64,000 bases of DNA from Bradyrhizobium liaoningense. Its GTDB lineage: Bacteria; Pseudomonadota; Alphaproteobacteria; Rhizobiales; Xanthobacteraceae. The DNA lies in NCBI RefSeq assembly GCF_018130955.1, contig NZ_JAFCJM010000001.1:62001-126000 (forward strand). The letters are read 5' to 3'. The stretch's first letter is position 1; the number at the start of each line of letters is the position of its first letter. Below, piece by piece: positions 46,615-54,995 of the stretch. Under the pieces are notes generated by a model that was given only the letters and a program-made list of their open reading frames with translations, did not search any database and had not been told where the DNA came from. The translations under genes were made by a program, and so were the position numbers.

Positions 46615-47588
46615 TCGAAATACTGACTAGCCACGCGTTCAATACCATCCAGGATCAGGGCCGCAATGGCGCGCGCCGCCTGGGTGTCAGCCCGTCCGGT
46701 GCCATGGATCCCGTCGCGCTTGAGGCCGGCAACGTGCTGCTCGGTAACGAGAGCGATGCCGCTGGCATCGAGATCCAGACGTTTCCTTTCCGCCTGCGAT
46801 TTGGGGCCGACACCACGTTTGCACTCACCGGTGCCGATCACGATGCCACATTGGCGGAAGCCGCTGTTCCATCATGGTGGTGCAGGCGGGCGAGGGCGGG
46901 CGACATCCTCGCGATCAGCGCGCCGAAGCGCGGCGCGCGCGTTTACGTGACGTTCGGAGGGGGCGTCGACGTGCCGCGCGTGCTTGGCTCGCGCAGCACC
47001 CATTTGCGCGCCGGGTTCGGTGGGTTTGAGGGACGCGCCCTGCAAGCCGGCGACGTCGTGCCGGTCGGCGGGACACAATGCGAAACCGCCGGCCGCTTCG
47101 ATTTCGGCGTCGCGCCGCCGGATGTCGCAATCGCGGGCGTCGGTCAAACGGATGACCGCGCGCTGCGGATACGCGTCATGCGGGCCGGAGAGTATGATTT
47201 GTTTTCGGAGGCGATGCAGGCGACGTTCTGGTCCACGAGATGGAAGATCAGTGCCCGAAGCGACCGGGGCGGATATCGCCTCACCGGAGACAGGCTGACA
47301 TTGGACACACCGGCCGAGATGCGCTCGCATGGCGTTGTGGCCGGCGTCGTGCAGGTGCCGCCGGCCGGCGAGCCGATCATCCAGATGAGCGACGCCAACA
47401 CGGCAGGCGGCTATCCGAAGATGGCCGCCGTGATCCAGGCTGATCTCTGGCGCCTCGGCCAGGCGGCGCCGGGGTCGTTCATCGCCTTCAGCGAGGTGAG
47501 CTACCAGGACGCGGTCGCGGCCATGGCTCCCGTCAACGACTACATCGCGAAGTTGCGTGCGACCGCGGATCTGTATCGAGCGCTTTGA
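46611..47588 (+). CDS. pxpC: 5-oxoprolinase subunit C family protein (PxpC/KipA-like), copy 1
   Basis: This 325-residue protein starts MIEILTSHAFNTIQDQGRNGARR, the usual PxpC N-terminus. It has GVSPSGAMDPVALEAGNVLLGN, GGGVDVPRVLGSRSTHLRAGFGG and the C-terminal ADTAGGYP-like motif SDANTAGGYPKMAAV. The family is also called biotin-dependent carboxyltransferase subunit-like because the same domain occurs in urea amidolyase. It overlaps pxpB by ATGA and precedes pxpA by 35 bases. Copy 2 at 48809-49786 has exactly the same length. Confidence 0.9.
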   Translation: MIEILTSHAFNTIQDQGRNGARRLGVSPSGAMDPVALEAGNVLLGNESDAAGIEIQTFPFRLRFGADTTFALTGADHDATLAEAAVPSWWCRRARAGDILAISAPKRGARVYVTFGGGVDVPRVLGSRSTHLRAGFGGFEGRALQAGDVVPVGGTQCETAGRFDFGVAPPDVAIAGVGQTDDRALRIRVMRAGEYDLFSEAMQATFWSTRWKISARSDRGGYRLTGDRLTLDTPAEMRSHGVVAGVVQVPPAGEPIIQMSDANTAGGYPKMAAVIQADLWRLGQAAPGSFIAFSEVSYQDAVAAMAPVNDYIAKLRATADLYRAL

Positions 47589-47623
47589 GTGGACGTCAAC
47601 AAGAACAAGAGCAGGAAGCGAAC

Positions 47624-48391
47624 ATGAAAGTCGGCATCAATTCAGACATGGGCGAAGGCTTTGGCAATTACCGCATCTGCGACGACGAGGCGCTGATGGG
47701 CATCATCTCGTCCGCCAACGTGGCGTGCGGCTTCCACGCCGGCGATCCCATCATCATGGATCGTATGGTCCGCCTGGCGAAGCAGAAGGGGGTCGAGGTC
47801 GGCGCCCATCCAGGCCTGCCCGATCTGCTCGGATTTGGCCGTCGCGTGATCCTGATGGACGCCGCCGAGCTCGAAAAGCACATGGTCTATCAAATCGGTG
47901 CGTTGCAGGCGATCGCGGCCAATGCCGGCCATCGCGTGACCCATGTCAGCTTCCACGCTGCCATGGGCAACATGGTCAATGCGGACGCCGACATGGCCGA
48001 CGTCGTCGCCCGCGCAATTGCGACCATCAATCGCGATTTCATCGTTTTCTCACAGCCTGACGCCGAGATCGTACGTGCCGCGCGCAAGGTGGGCCTGCGT
48101 GTCCTGACGTTGTTCCTGGCTGATCGGGCCTATGACGAGAACGCCCATCTGGTGTCCCGCAAGCTTCCGAACTCGGTGATCACGTCACCGGAGGCCGTGG
48201 CTGACAGGGTCAGGCGGTTCCTTGATAGCGGAACGGTGCAGACCATCGAGGGCAAGTCGATCAAGGTTGAGGCACGCTCGATCCTGATCCACAGCGACAC
48301 GCCTGGATCAGTCGGTCTCGCCGCCACGGTGCGCCGCGTGATCGAGCAGGGCGGCGGCGAAGTCACGCCCGCAACCGTATTGCTCAATTGA
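47624..48391 (+). CDS. pxpA: 5-oxoprolinase subunit A family protein (PxpA, LamB/YcsF)
   Basis: This 255-residue protein starts MKVGINSDMGEGFGNYRI. The LamB/YcsF signatures are complete: NSDMGEGFG, NVACGFHAGDP with its probable metal-site His, VGAHPGLPDLLGFGRR, and the C-terminal ILIHSDTPGSVGLA. In 5-oxoprolinase this subunit opens the activated lactam ring. It is the only PxpA in the window although there are two PxpB/PxpC pairs. Its stop overlaps the stop of the convergent BCCP-like gene by eight bases. Confidence 0.92.
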   Translation: MKVGINSDMGEGFGNYRICDDEALMGIISSANVACGFHAGDPIIMDRMVRLAKQKGVEVGAHPGLPDLLGFGRRVILMDAAELEKHMVYQIGALQAIAANAGHRVTHVSFHAAMGNMVNADADMADVVARAIATINRDFIVFSQPDAEIVRAARKVGLRVLTLFLADRAYDENAHLVSRKLPNSVITSPEAVADRVRRFLDSGTVQTIEGKSIKVEARSILIHSDTPGSVGLAATVRRVIEQGGGEVTPATVLLN

Positions 48392-48818
48392 TCGGGTTGC
48401 TTTCGGCGAGCGGGCGGATGCGCGCAATCGGGGTGCCGTAACCGACCGTTGCGCCGGTCTCCGCGATCACGGCATCGACGGTGCCGGCGGCCGGCGCAAC
48501 GATGGGGGCGTACAGCAATCCGATCTTGACCAAGCCAACGATCGCGCCGGCCTCGATGCGCTGGCCGGGCGCGACGAACGGCTTGTCCCGCCAGGGATGA
48601 GCCGCAAGGAAATGTCCTGCGACATTGGCTTTCGCAAGTACGGAATGGTCTGTGGCAGGGCCGGCCGCGGCGGCAGGCGTCGGAGACGCGGCCATCCGGG
48701 CGCTTTTCTCCACGACGAGCTTCAGGGACAGTCCCGGCTCCTCGATCTCGATCGCGTCGACACCGGACCTTTCGAGGATCTGCGCTAGACGCTCGACATC
48801 GGTCATCTCTATCGGCAT
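48384..48818 (-). CDS. BCCP-like protein lacking the biotin lysine
   Basis: This 144-residue protein starts MPIEMTDVERLAQILERSGV. Residues 1-40 match the N-terminal helix of AccB-type carrier proteins (IEEPGLSLKLVV), then a Pro/Ala linker, then a biotinyl/lipoyl-like domain from about residue 65. Where true carriers have EAMK-M the sequence reads GLVKIGLLYAPIVAP, so the biotin lysine is replaced (aligned residue Leu101). The fold can probably form, but standard biotinylation seems impossible; it may be a structural or substrate-handling domain. It overlaps pxpC copy 2 by ten bases and is the last gene of the minus operon. Confidence 0.8.
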   Translation of the reverse strand: MPIEMTDVERLAQILERSGVDAIEIEEPGLSLKLVVEKSARMAASPTPAAAAGPATDHSVLAKANVAGHFLAAHPWRDKPFVAPGQRIEAGAIVGLVKIGLLYAPIVAPAAGTVDAVIAETGATVGYGTPIARIRPLAESNPIN

Positions 48819-49786
48819 GTTCGGATCTCCTCGACAAGACGGACGTTGGTCCTCAGCCGATCGAGATAGGCCGACATCCCATCCTCGGCTGCAAGGGCAT
48901 CGGCGTAGGCGGTTTGCTCGAACCGCAACCTTCCGCCGAGCCGCGCCTGCCCGACGCGCCACAGGTCGGCCCGGATCACGGTCGCGATCTTTGGATAGCC
49001 GCCGGACGTCTGGGCGTCGCGCATCTGGATGATGGGCTGTCCATTGGGCGGAATCTGGATGACGCCGGGGACGATGCCGTGCGAGCGCTTCTCGATCGGC
49101 GCTTTCGGCTTCACGGCGGGGCCTTGCAGGCGGTAGCCGTAGCGGTTGCTCTGGGGCGTGATCTTCCAGCTGCTGGACCAGAACAGCTCCTGCGTGGCTG
49201 CGTCGAACGCGTCGTATTCGCCGGCGATTACGACCCTGACGATGGTCTCGTCCGCGGCAGCGTTCGACCGCGCCAGCGTGATGTCGGCCGGCTCGATCCC
49301 GAGCTCGCCGATGGTCGTGGTGGAGGCCGTGCAGGGCAGGGAGTCGCCGGGCAATAGCGGCCGTCCGTGCAAGCCGCCGAATTCGCCGCGAAATTGCGTG
49401 CTGCGCGAGCCCAGCACCACAGGCACGTCGATGCCGCCGCTGACAGTCAGATAGCTTCGTGCGCCGCAGGACATTGCCTTGATGTTCAGAATATCTCCGG
49501 CGCGGGCGTGCAATCGCCACCATGGCGGGATTGCGCGTCCTGCGATCTCGGCCTCGACACCGGCCCCCGTGAGCGCAAAGGCCATGTCCCGGCCGAAACG
49601 GAGTTTGAATGGCGTCATCGGAATCTCGATGCCAGCGGCGTTCTCGTCGTTGCCGAGAACGATGTTGCCGACGCGCAGGGCGACGTCGTCCATCGCGCCC
49701 GACGTGCCCACCCCAAAGCGATACTGGTCGAAGCGGCCGAGATCCTGGACGCTGGCAGGACCTGTGACTGACAGGATCTCGATCAA
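48809..49786 (-). CDS. PxpC/KipA-like carboxyltransferase-type subunit, copy 2
   Basis: This 325-residue protein begins (M)[18 protein letters not shown] at a TTG at 49786 overlapping the stop of the upstream pxpB copy. The same N-terminal pattern and length as copy 1 support this start over the longer open frame. It has GVGTSGAMDDVALRVGNIVLGN, GGIDVPVVLGSRSTQFRGEFGG and RDAQTSGGYPKIATV. It should pair with PxpB copy 2. Its place between biotin carboxylase genes and the BCCP-like gene resembles the domain order seen inside urea amidolyase proteins. Confidence 0.88.
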   Translation of the reverse strand: MIEILSVTGPASVQDLGRFDQYRFGVGTSGAMDDVALRVGNIVLGNDENAAGIEIPMTPFKLRFGRDMAFALTGAGVEAEIAGRAIPPWWRLHARAGDILNIKAMSCGARSYLTVSGGIDVPVVLGSRSTQFRGEFGGLHGRPLLPGDSLPCTASTTTIGELGIEPADITLARSNAAADETIVRVVIAGEYDAFDAATQELFWSSSWKITPQSNRYGYRLQGPAVKPKAPIEKRSHGIVPGVIQIPPNGQPIIQMRDAQTSGGYPKIATVIRADLWRVGQARLGGRLRFEQTAYADALAAEDGMSAYLDRLRTNVRLVEEIRTCR

Positions 49787-50436
49787 CGGATCACCCGCTT
49801 GATCTCGAAGCGGATCGTATCGCCCGGCGCGAGCGCGGCTGGTGTCGGCCGGGACGGATCGAAGAACGTCCAAGTCGTGTGTCCGATGGCGTGCCAGCCG
49901 CTGGGGCCGGGTGATGCGGAGACGCCCGTCTGCGATCCGCCGATGGATACCGAGCCGCCCGCGGAACGTTGCAGCGGCGTCTGCCGCCGCGGCATGGTGA
50001 TGCGCGGATCCATGCCGCCGAGGTAACAGTAGCCGGGATGGCTGCCCAGCGCGAAGACCGTGTAGAGCGGCGCCGCATGGATCGACACGATATCGTCGAC
50101 CGACAGGCCGCAATGATCGGCGACGGACTGGAGCGATGCTCCGATCTCACCGCCGTAAGTGACTGGCAGCCTGATCTCGCGGCCGCCGATCGCGAGGCCT
50201 TCCGCCGCGTCCCAGCCGTCGTTGAGCGCAGCGATCAAGGTGTCCAACTCGCGGGGCGGCGTCTCGAATGTCAGCATCAAATTGGTGATGCCGGGAATGG
50301 CCTCGCGGATTCCTTGCCATTTCGACGCCATTGCTGCCAGCGACCAGATGCGCCGCTGATGCGGCAGGTCGAACGCTCCGGGCGCCTCGAACAGGAGAGC
50401 TGATGTGCCGAGCAGGCTGATCCGCGGCGTCGTCAT
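49783..50436 (-). CDS. PxpB/KipI-like subunit, copy 2
   Basis: This 217-residue protein starts [20 protein letters not shown]. It has [34 protein letters not shown] and [14 protein letters not shown], the PxpB core motifs. The [15 protein letters not shown] segment closely resembles that of copy 1 (EAPGEFDMVQQGRIW). It overlaps the biotin carboxylase stop by ATGA and pxpC copy 2 by four bases, so it is translated with both. Confidence 0.88.
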   Translation of the reverse strand: MTTPRISLLGTSALLFEAPGAFDLPHQRRIWSLAAMASKWQGIREAIPGITNLMLTFETPPRELDTLIAALNDGWDAAEGLAIGGREIRLPVTYGGEIGASLQSVADHCGLSVDDIVSIHAAPLYTVFALGSHPGYCYLGGMDPRITMPRRQTPLQRSAGGSVSIGGSQTGVSASPGPSGWHAIGHTTWTFFDPSRPTPAALAPGDTIRFEIKRVIR

Positions 50437-51788
50437 TGCGCGGCCACCCGCGCATTCATCCAGTGCTCGAGATGATGGATGTCGTAGCCACCGCCGCAGA
50501 ACGTCGGATCGGACAGGATCGCCTGATGCAGCGGCACATTGGTTCGGATACCTTCGACGCGCAGTTCGGACAAGGCGACGCGTGCACGCGCCAGCGCTTC
50601 ATCGCGGGTGCTGCCATGAGCGATCAGCTTGCCGATCAGGGAGTCATAATGGCGGGGAACGCTCGCGCCGGCGGCGATATGCGTATCGACGCGGATACCG
50701 ATGCCACCGGGAACGTCCCAGCGCGTCACCGTGCCGGGCGAGGGCGCGAAAGTGGTGGGGTCCTCGGCGTTGATGCGGAATTCGACCGCATGGCCGACAC
50801 GTGCGACGTCGGCTTGCAAGATTTGTAGCGACTTACCCTGCGCGATGCGGATCTGCTCCTTGACGATGTCGATCCCAGTCGTCATCTCGGTGACGGGATG
50901 CTCTACCTGAACGCGCGTGTTCATCTCGATGAAGAAGAACTGTCCGTTCTCGTAGAGGAATTCGAAGGTGCCGGCGCCGCGATAGCCGATCCGCCGGCAA
51001 GCCTCGACGCAGCTTGAGCCCACCTTCTCGATCAGCGCGCGATCGATTCCGGGCGCGGGAGCTTCCTCGACGACCTTTTGATTCCTGCGCTGAAGCGAGC
51101 AGTCGCGGTCGCCGAGCCAAAGATGATTGTCGTGCTGGTCGCACAACACCTGAATCTCGATGTGGCGGGGCTTTTCGAGGAATTTTTCGATGTAAACCGC
51201 AGCGTTTTTGAAGGCCTTGCTCGCTTCCGCGCGTGTCAGCGCAAGCGCCTCGTCCAGCGCACCTTCGTTGCGCACGATCCGCATGCCGCGTCCGCCGCCG
51301 CCGCCGGCGGCCTTGACGATCACGGGATATCCGATGTCCCGCGCAATCACGCGCACCTCCGACGGATCATCCGGCAGGGCGCTGTCCGGCCCGGGCACGC
51401 AAGGTACGCCCGCCATCCGCATCGCGCGCTTGGCCGCAACCTTGTCGCCCATGGTCCGGATACAGTCCGCGGGAGGGCCGATGAAGGTGAGACCGGCGCG
51501 CGCGACCCGTTCGGCGAACTCCGCGCTCTCCGAGAGGAACCCGTAACCCGGGTGAATCGCCTGGGCGCCGCTGACCTCGGCCGCTAGCAGGATCGCCGCC
51601 GCGTTGAGATACGTGTTGCTCGCCGGCGCCGGCCCGATGCAGAGCGCCTCGTCAGCGAGTGCGACATAACGCGCGTCGCGGTCCGCCTCCGAGTGAATGA
51701 CGACTGTCTTGAGACCCATCGCCCGACAGGCGCGCTGGACGCGAAGCGCGATCTCGCCGCGATTGGCGATCAGGACCTTGTCGAACAT
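50433..51788 (-). CDS. accC: Biotin carboxylase (AccC-type)
   Basis: This 451-residue enzyme has the full biotin carboxylase pattern: [36 protein letters not shown], the ATP-grasp glycine loop [57 protein letters not shown] (Mg and bicarbonate site) and a C-terminal lid. It carboxylates biotin on the carrier encoded immediately upstream. The overlaps with accB (TGATG) and pxpB copy 2 (ATGA) point to a dedicated complex rather than housekeeping fatty-acid synthesis; no accA or accD gene is nearby. Confidence 0.94.
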   Translation of the reverse strand: MFDKVLIANRGEIALRVQRACRAMGLKTVVIHSEADRDARYVALADEALCIGPAPASNTYLNAAAILLAAEVSGAQAIHPGYGFLSESAEFAERVARAGLTFIGPPADCIRTMGDKVAAKRAMRMAGVPCVPGPDSALPDDPSEVRVIARDIGYPVIVKAAGGGGGRGMRIVRNEGALDEALALTRAEASKAFKNAAVYIEKFLEKPRHIEIQVLCDQHDNHLWLGDRDCSLQRRNQKVVEEAPAPGIDRALIEKVGSSCVEACRRIGYRGAGTFEFLYENGQFFFIEMNTRVQVEHPVTEMTTGIDIVKEQIRIAQGKSLQILQADVARVGHAVEFRINAEDPTTFAPSPGTVTRWDVPGGIGIRVDTHIAAGASVPRHYDSLIGKLIAHGSTRDEALARARVALSELRVEGIRTNVPLHQAILSDPTFCGGGYDIHHLEHWMNARVAAQ

Positions 51789-52309
51789 CAGGATGAACCC
51801 GCAGGACCGATCCGAAACAGCGCTTGACCCGCTTCGATCTCATCACCGTTCTCCGCCAGGATCTCAAGCACGACGCCCGGCGCCTCGGCGGCGATGTCGA
51901 TGAAGGTCTTCATCGCCTCGATGATGCAGATCTTCTGCCCGGCTTCGATCCTCGCGCCGACCTCGACAAGCGGCGGCTCGTCCGGCGCTGCGGCCCGGTA
52001 GAACACACCGTGCATCGGTGCGGGCACGACAATGTCGGCGATGGCCGAAGCGGTAGCATCGCGAGGAGGGCTCTCTTGGTGATTGGGGGTGGGGGCCTGC
52101 GCACTGCCTCCACTTGTGGGATGGGCCGGGACTGGCGGCGCTCCCGCAGACGTGCGCTTGAGGATGCGGATGCGGGTTCCGTCCTGCGTCAGGTCCAGCT
52201 CCGCGATGGCGGAGCGCGCAACCAGATCCACGAGTTGTTCGATTTTGGGGAGGTCCACAGTCACGTTCCGCGTTGACGGCCTATCGAGTTCGGGGCGTTC
52301 ATGCGTCAC
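51788..52309 (-). CDS. accB: Biotin carboxyl carrier protein (AccB-type)
   Basis: This 173-residue protein has an N-terminal AccB helix ([18 protein letters not shown]), a Pro/Ala/Ser linker of about 40 residues, and a C-terminal biotinyl domain with [19 protein letters not shown]. The biotin-accepting Lys134 in EAMK is present. It would be charged by the adjacent AccC and pass CO2 to an acceptor, here plausibly through the PxpB/PxpC-like subunits. It overlaps the SDR stop by ATGA and the accC start by one base. Confidence 0.93.
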   Translation of the reverse strand: MTHERPELDRPSTRNVTVDLPKIEQLVDLVARSAIAELDLTQDGTRIRILKRTSAGAPPVPAHPTSGGSAQAPTPNHQESPPRDATASAIADIVVPAPMHGVFYRAAAPDEPPLVEVGARIEAGQKICIIEAMKTFIDIAAEAPGVVLEILAENGDEIEAGQALFRIGPAGSS

Positions 52310-53064
52310 TCTGCCGGCGGCCGGCTCTTCTGTGCGAAATTGAGGCCGCCGACGACTTGCTGGGTCGGCAGGACTTCCATGAAGGCGACATTCATGCGCG
52401 CCGGCGATCCAACCGCAAATGCGATCGAATTGGCGATGTCCTCGGGTTGGAGTGAATCATAGTCGTCGAAGAAGCGGCGCTTGGCTTCGGCCAGATCGCC
52501 CAGCAGCCGTCCGAAGACTTCAGTCTCGACCCGGGCCGGCGATATCTCGGTGACGCGAACCCGGGTTCCGAAGAGGTCGACGCGCAGTTGCTGCGACAGC
52601 GAGTGAATGCCCGCTTTCGTGGCATGATACACGGTGTTCCCGCCGCCAAACGCGTAGTGGCCGGCGATGGAGGAGATGTTGACGACATGACCGCGGTCGC
52701 GGCGCGCCATGCCCGGCACGATGAGCCGCGTCAGATGCAGCACCGCGCGCAGATTGACGTCGACGAGCGCGTCGACATCCTCCGGCGTCGTGTCCAGGAT
52801 ATTGCCACGCCGCGACTGTCCGGCGTTGTTAACGAGGACGTCGAACTCGGACGACTTCGCCAGGGCCGCAAGTGCGTCGAGGTCGCTGATATCAACGGCG
52901 CAGGGGCGGCACCCGGTTTCCGCGGACAAGGCGCTCAGGCGGGCCGCGTCGCGGGCCACAGCGTGGACTTCAAGCCCTTCCGCACTCAGGCGGCGAACCG
53001 TCGCAGCCCCGATCCCCGAGGACGCGCCCGTCACGAGGGCCGTTCGATAGTCCGAAAATCCCAT
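52306..53064 (-). CDS. Short-chain dehydrogenase/reductase (paralog of 39556-40359)
   Basis: This 252-residue SDR starts MGFSDYRTALVTGASSGIGAATV. NNAGQSRRGNILDT and the Ser...Tyr-x3-Lys set in NISSIAGHYAFGGGNTVYHATKAG are present. It is nearly collinear with the SDR at 39556, but has a shorter segment before the catalytic Tyr and a different C-terminal third. ATG 53064 is fixed by the shared first 26 bases; the frame opens earlier. It is the first gene of the SDR-accB-accC-pxpB-pxpC-BCCP-like operon, divergent from a LysR gene. Confidence 0.9.
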   Translation of the reverse strand: MGFSDYRTALVTGASSGIGAATVRRLSAEGLEVHAVARDAARLSALSAETGCRPCAVDISDLDALAALAKSSEFDVLVNNAGQSRRGNILDTTPEDVDALVDVNLRAVLHLTRLIVPGMARRDRGHVVNISSIAGHYAFGGGNTVYHATKAGIHSLSQQLRVDLFGTRVRVTEISPARVETEVFGRLLGDLAEAKRRFFDDYDSLQPEDIANSIAFAVGSPARMNVAFMEVLPTQQVVGGLNFAQKSRPPAE

Positions 53065-53249
53065 CCACAGGGCTCCTCTGCTACCGTCCAACCACCCAAT
53101 GGCGTCGGCTGCAACGCGAGCGGCGGACGAGTCCAGCACTACCTATAGGCCCCTCAGGTTCCAAGTGGTAAGAACATTTCCTTCTGATCCCATAGCTTCA
53201 GCCTATTGCTGCTGCATTGCTCCCTGTCTGGATATCCGGAGGCGCCGTA

Positions 53250-54203
53250 TTGGATACGAAACGTTTGGAGGCATTCATCAAGGTCGTGGATCTCGGCAGC
53301 ATGACGAGCGCGGCAAAGGTGCTGAATGTCGCGCAGCCGGCGCTCAGCCAGCACATTGCGAGCCTGGAAGCGGATTTCAAGTGCAAGCTGCTCGATCGCA
53401 GCGCCCGCGGCGTCAAGCCCACTGAGGCCGGACGAATCCTCTATCGCTATGCCAAGTCGATCCAGCGGCAGATTGAAGAGGCCCGGCGCACCATTCTGGA
53501 CAACAAGCCGGAGTTGACCGGTAACGTGACGATCGGCCTCGCCCCGCTCAGCTCGGCGGCATTGCTCGCGACCCCGCTCCTGATGCAGATTCGCGAACGC
53601 TATCCCGGCGTCGTACCACACATTTACGATAGCTCCGGGGTCATGCTCAGCGAAATGATGCTGAAGGGAAGCATGGATATGGCCGTCCTCTACGGCGAAC
53701 GCCCGGTGACCGGTCTCGATTACAAGCCGCTGATGCGCGAATATTTTTACCTTGTCGCGCCTCGCAGCATGTATCCGGAGCAGATGCCTCCGGAGGAAGT
53801 TTCGGCGGCGGAGGTCGCGCAATTCGACCTGCTTCTTCCATATCGGGAATCCTTCCTGCGACAGACGGTCGAGCGGGTCTGCGCCGAGGTGGGACTCCGC
53901 CCGCGCATCGTCGCCGAGATCCATTCCCAATCGACCCTGTCTTCGGCGATTGCAGCCGGAGTGGGGGCGGCCGTGCTGCCCATGTCGATCGCAAAGGAGT
54001 TGCCGAACCTCGACGAGCTCTGCATTCGGCGGATCAATGCGCCGTCGGCCTCGCAGCAGCTGTCGCTATGCATTTCCGATAACGCTGCCTTGTCCGATGC
54101 CGCATTCGCTGTCTACAAGATATTGCTTGAGATCATCGTCAAGACCTGGGGGCCGTTCGATTTCCCTCCCGGCGTGGTTGCGATCGCGAAGGATGAGCCA
54201 TAA
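53250..54203 (+). CDS. LysR-family transcriptional regulator
   Basis: This 317-residue regulator starts (M)DTKRLEAFIKVVDLGSMTSA at a TTG at 53250 with GGAGG upstream. The winged helix-turn-helix (residues 15-60, SMTSAAKVLNVAQPALSQHI) is followed by a periplasmic-binding-protein-like effector domain. It diverges from the SDR/acc/pxp operon across 185 bases, the classic LysR arrangement, so it probably controls that operon and perhaps the converging transporter unit. The effector is likely an intermediate of the lactam-type pathway. The downstream RraA gene follows by 96 bases and may be independent. Confidence 0.9.
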   Translation: MDTKRLEAFIKVVDLGSMTSAAKVLNVAQPALSQHIASLEADFKCKLLDRSARGVKPTEAGRILYRYAKSIQRQIEEARRTILDNKPELTGNVTIGLAPLSSAALLATPLLMQIRERYPGVVPHIYDSSGVMLSEMMLKGSMDMAVLYGERPVTGLDYKPLMREYFYLVAPRSMYPEQMPPEEVSAAEVAQFDLLLPYRESFLRQTVERVCAEVGLRPRIVAEIHSQSTLSSAIAAGVGAAVLPMSIAKELPNLDELCIRRINAPSASQQLSLCISDNAALSDAAFAVYKILLEIIVKTWGPFDFPPGVVAIAKDEP

Positions 54204-54239
54204 CGAAATGCGATGCGGCAATCCTAAAATCTGAATTTG

Positions 54240-54253
54240 CCGCCTCAAGGCGG
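54240..54253 (+). terminator. Small hairpin downstream of the LysR gene
   Basis: CCGCC and GGCGG arms surround a TCAA loop, 36 bases after the LysR stop and followed by TTGGTTAT. It could end LysR transcription before the RraA gene. Confidence 0.35.
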
Positions 54254-54299
54254 TTGGTTATGGAGGTGTAACGGCGATCGCGGCCGCAAGGAGGATATC

Positions 54300-54971
54300 A
54301 TGGTGCATGTGATCAGGACATTCGATCGGCCCGCCGCCGACCTTGTCGAGCGCATCAAGAAGTTTCCTCCGTCCACCCTGCACGAGGCGCAGGGGCGATC
54401 GGGCGCACTGACCTCCCGGATCAAGCCGATCTATTCCGGGATGCGCGCCTGCGGACCGGCGCTGACGGTGAGCTGCCATCCGGGCGACAATATGATGCTG
54501 ATCACGGCGATTTCGCTGGCCAAGCCGGGCGACGTGCTCGTGGTGAGCGCAGGCGATCATCCCGAGCAGGGCGGCTTCGGCGAGGTGCTGGCGACGGCCT
54601 GCGTCGCCAAGGGCATCGTCGGCCTGGTCACGGATGCCGGCGTTCGCGACGGACTGGCGGTGCGTGACACCGGCTTCAACGTCTTCTCCTACGGCCTGTG
54701 CATGAAGGGCACGGTCAAGGAGACCCTCGGCTACATCAATCAGCCGATCGTTATCGGCGGAATTTCCGTCCGCCCCGGCGATATCGTGAGTGCCGACGAC
54801 GACGGTGTCGTCATCGTGCCGAAGGAGAACATTGCCGACGTTTGCGTCAAGTCCGCGGCGCGCGAGGAGAAGGAAGCCGGCGTGATGAAGGCGCTCAAGG
54901 CCGGCGGGGACATCCTCGAACTCTCCGGCATCGGCAAGGTGCTGGAGTCCAAGGGCTGCACCTTCGCCTGA
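54300..54971 (+). CDS. RraA family protein (4-hydroxy-4-methyl-2-oxoglutarate aldolase-like)
   Basis: This 223-residue protein starts MVHVIRTFDRPAADLVERI, with AAGGAGG before the ATG. The metal-site pattern of the RraA/HMG aldolase fold is visible: GDVLVVSAGDHPEQGGFGEVLATAC, GIVGLVTDAGVRDGLAV and VRPGDIVSADDDGVVIVP (Asp and Gly substrate loop). Family members cleave 4-hydroxy-2-oxo acids or act on oxaloacetate; some have no known reaction. It precedes the propeller protein gene by 24 bases and probably forms a two-gene unit with it. Confidence 0.87.
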   Translation: MVHVIRTFDRPAADLVERIKKFPPSTLHEAQGRSGALTSRIKPIYSGMRACGPALTVSCHPGDNMMLITAISLAKPGDVLVVSAGDHPEQGGFGEVLATACVAKGIVGLVTDAGVRDGLAVRDTGFNVFSYGLCMKGTVKETLGYINQPIVIGGISVRPGDIVSADDDGVVIVPKENIADVCVKSAAREEKEAGVMKALKAGGDILELSGIGKVLESKGCTFA

Positions 54972-54995
54972 GCGGTCACGCGCCGCAAGCAGGCA

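Noticed and set aside
50433..52309. accB/accC as the housekeeping acetyl-CoA carboxylase genes
   Set aside because: The overlaps with pxp-like genes and the absence of accA/accD nearby favour a dedicated carboxylase unit; the housekeeping pair is expected elsewhere.
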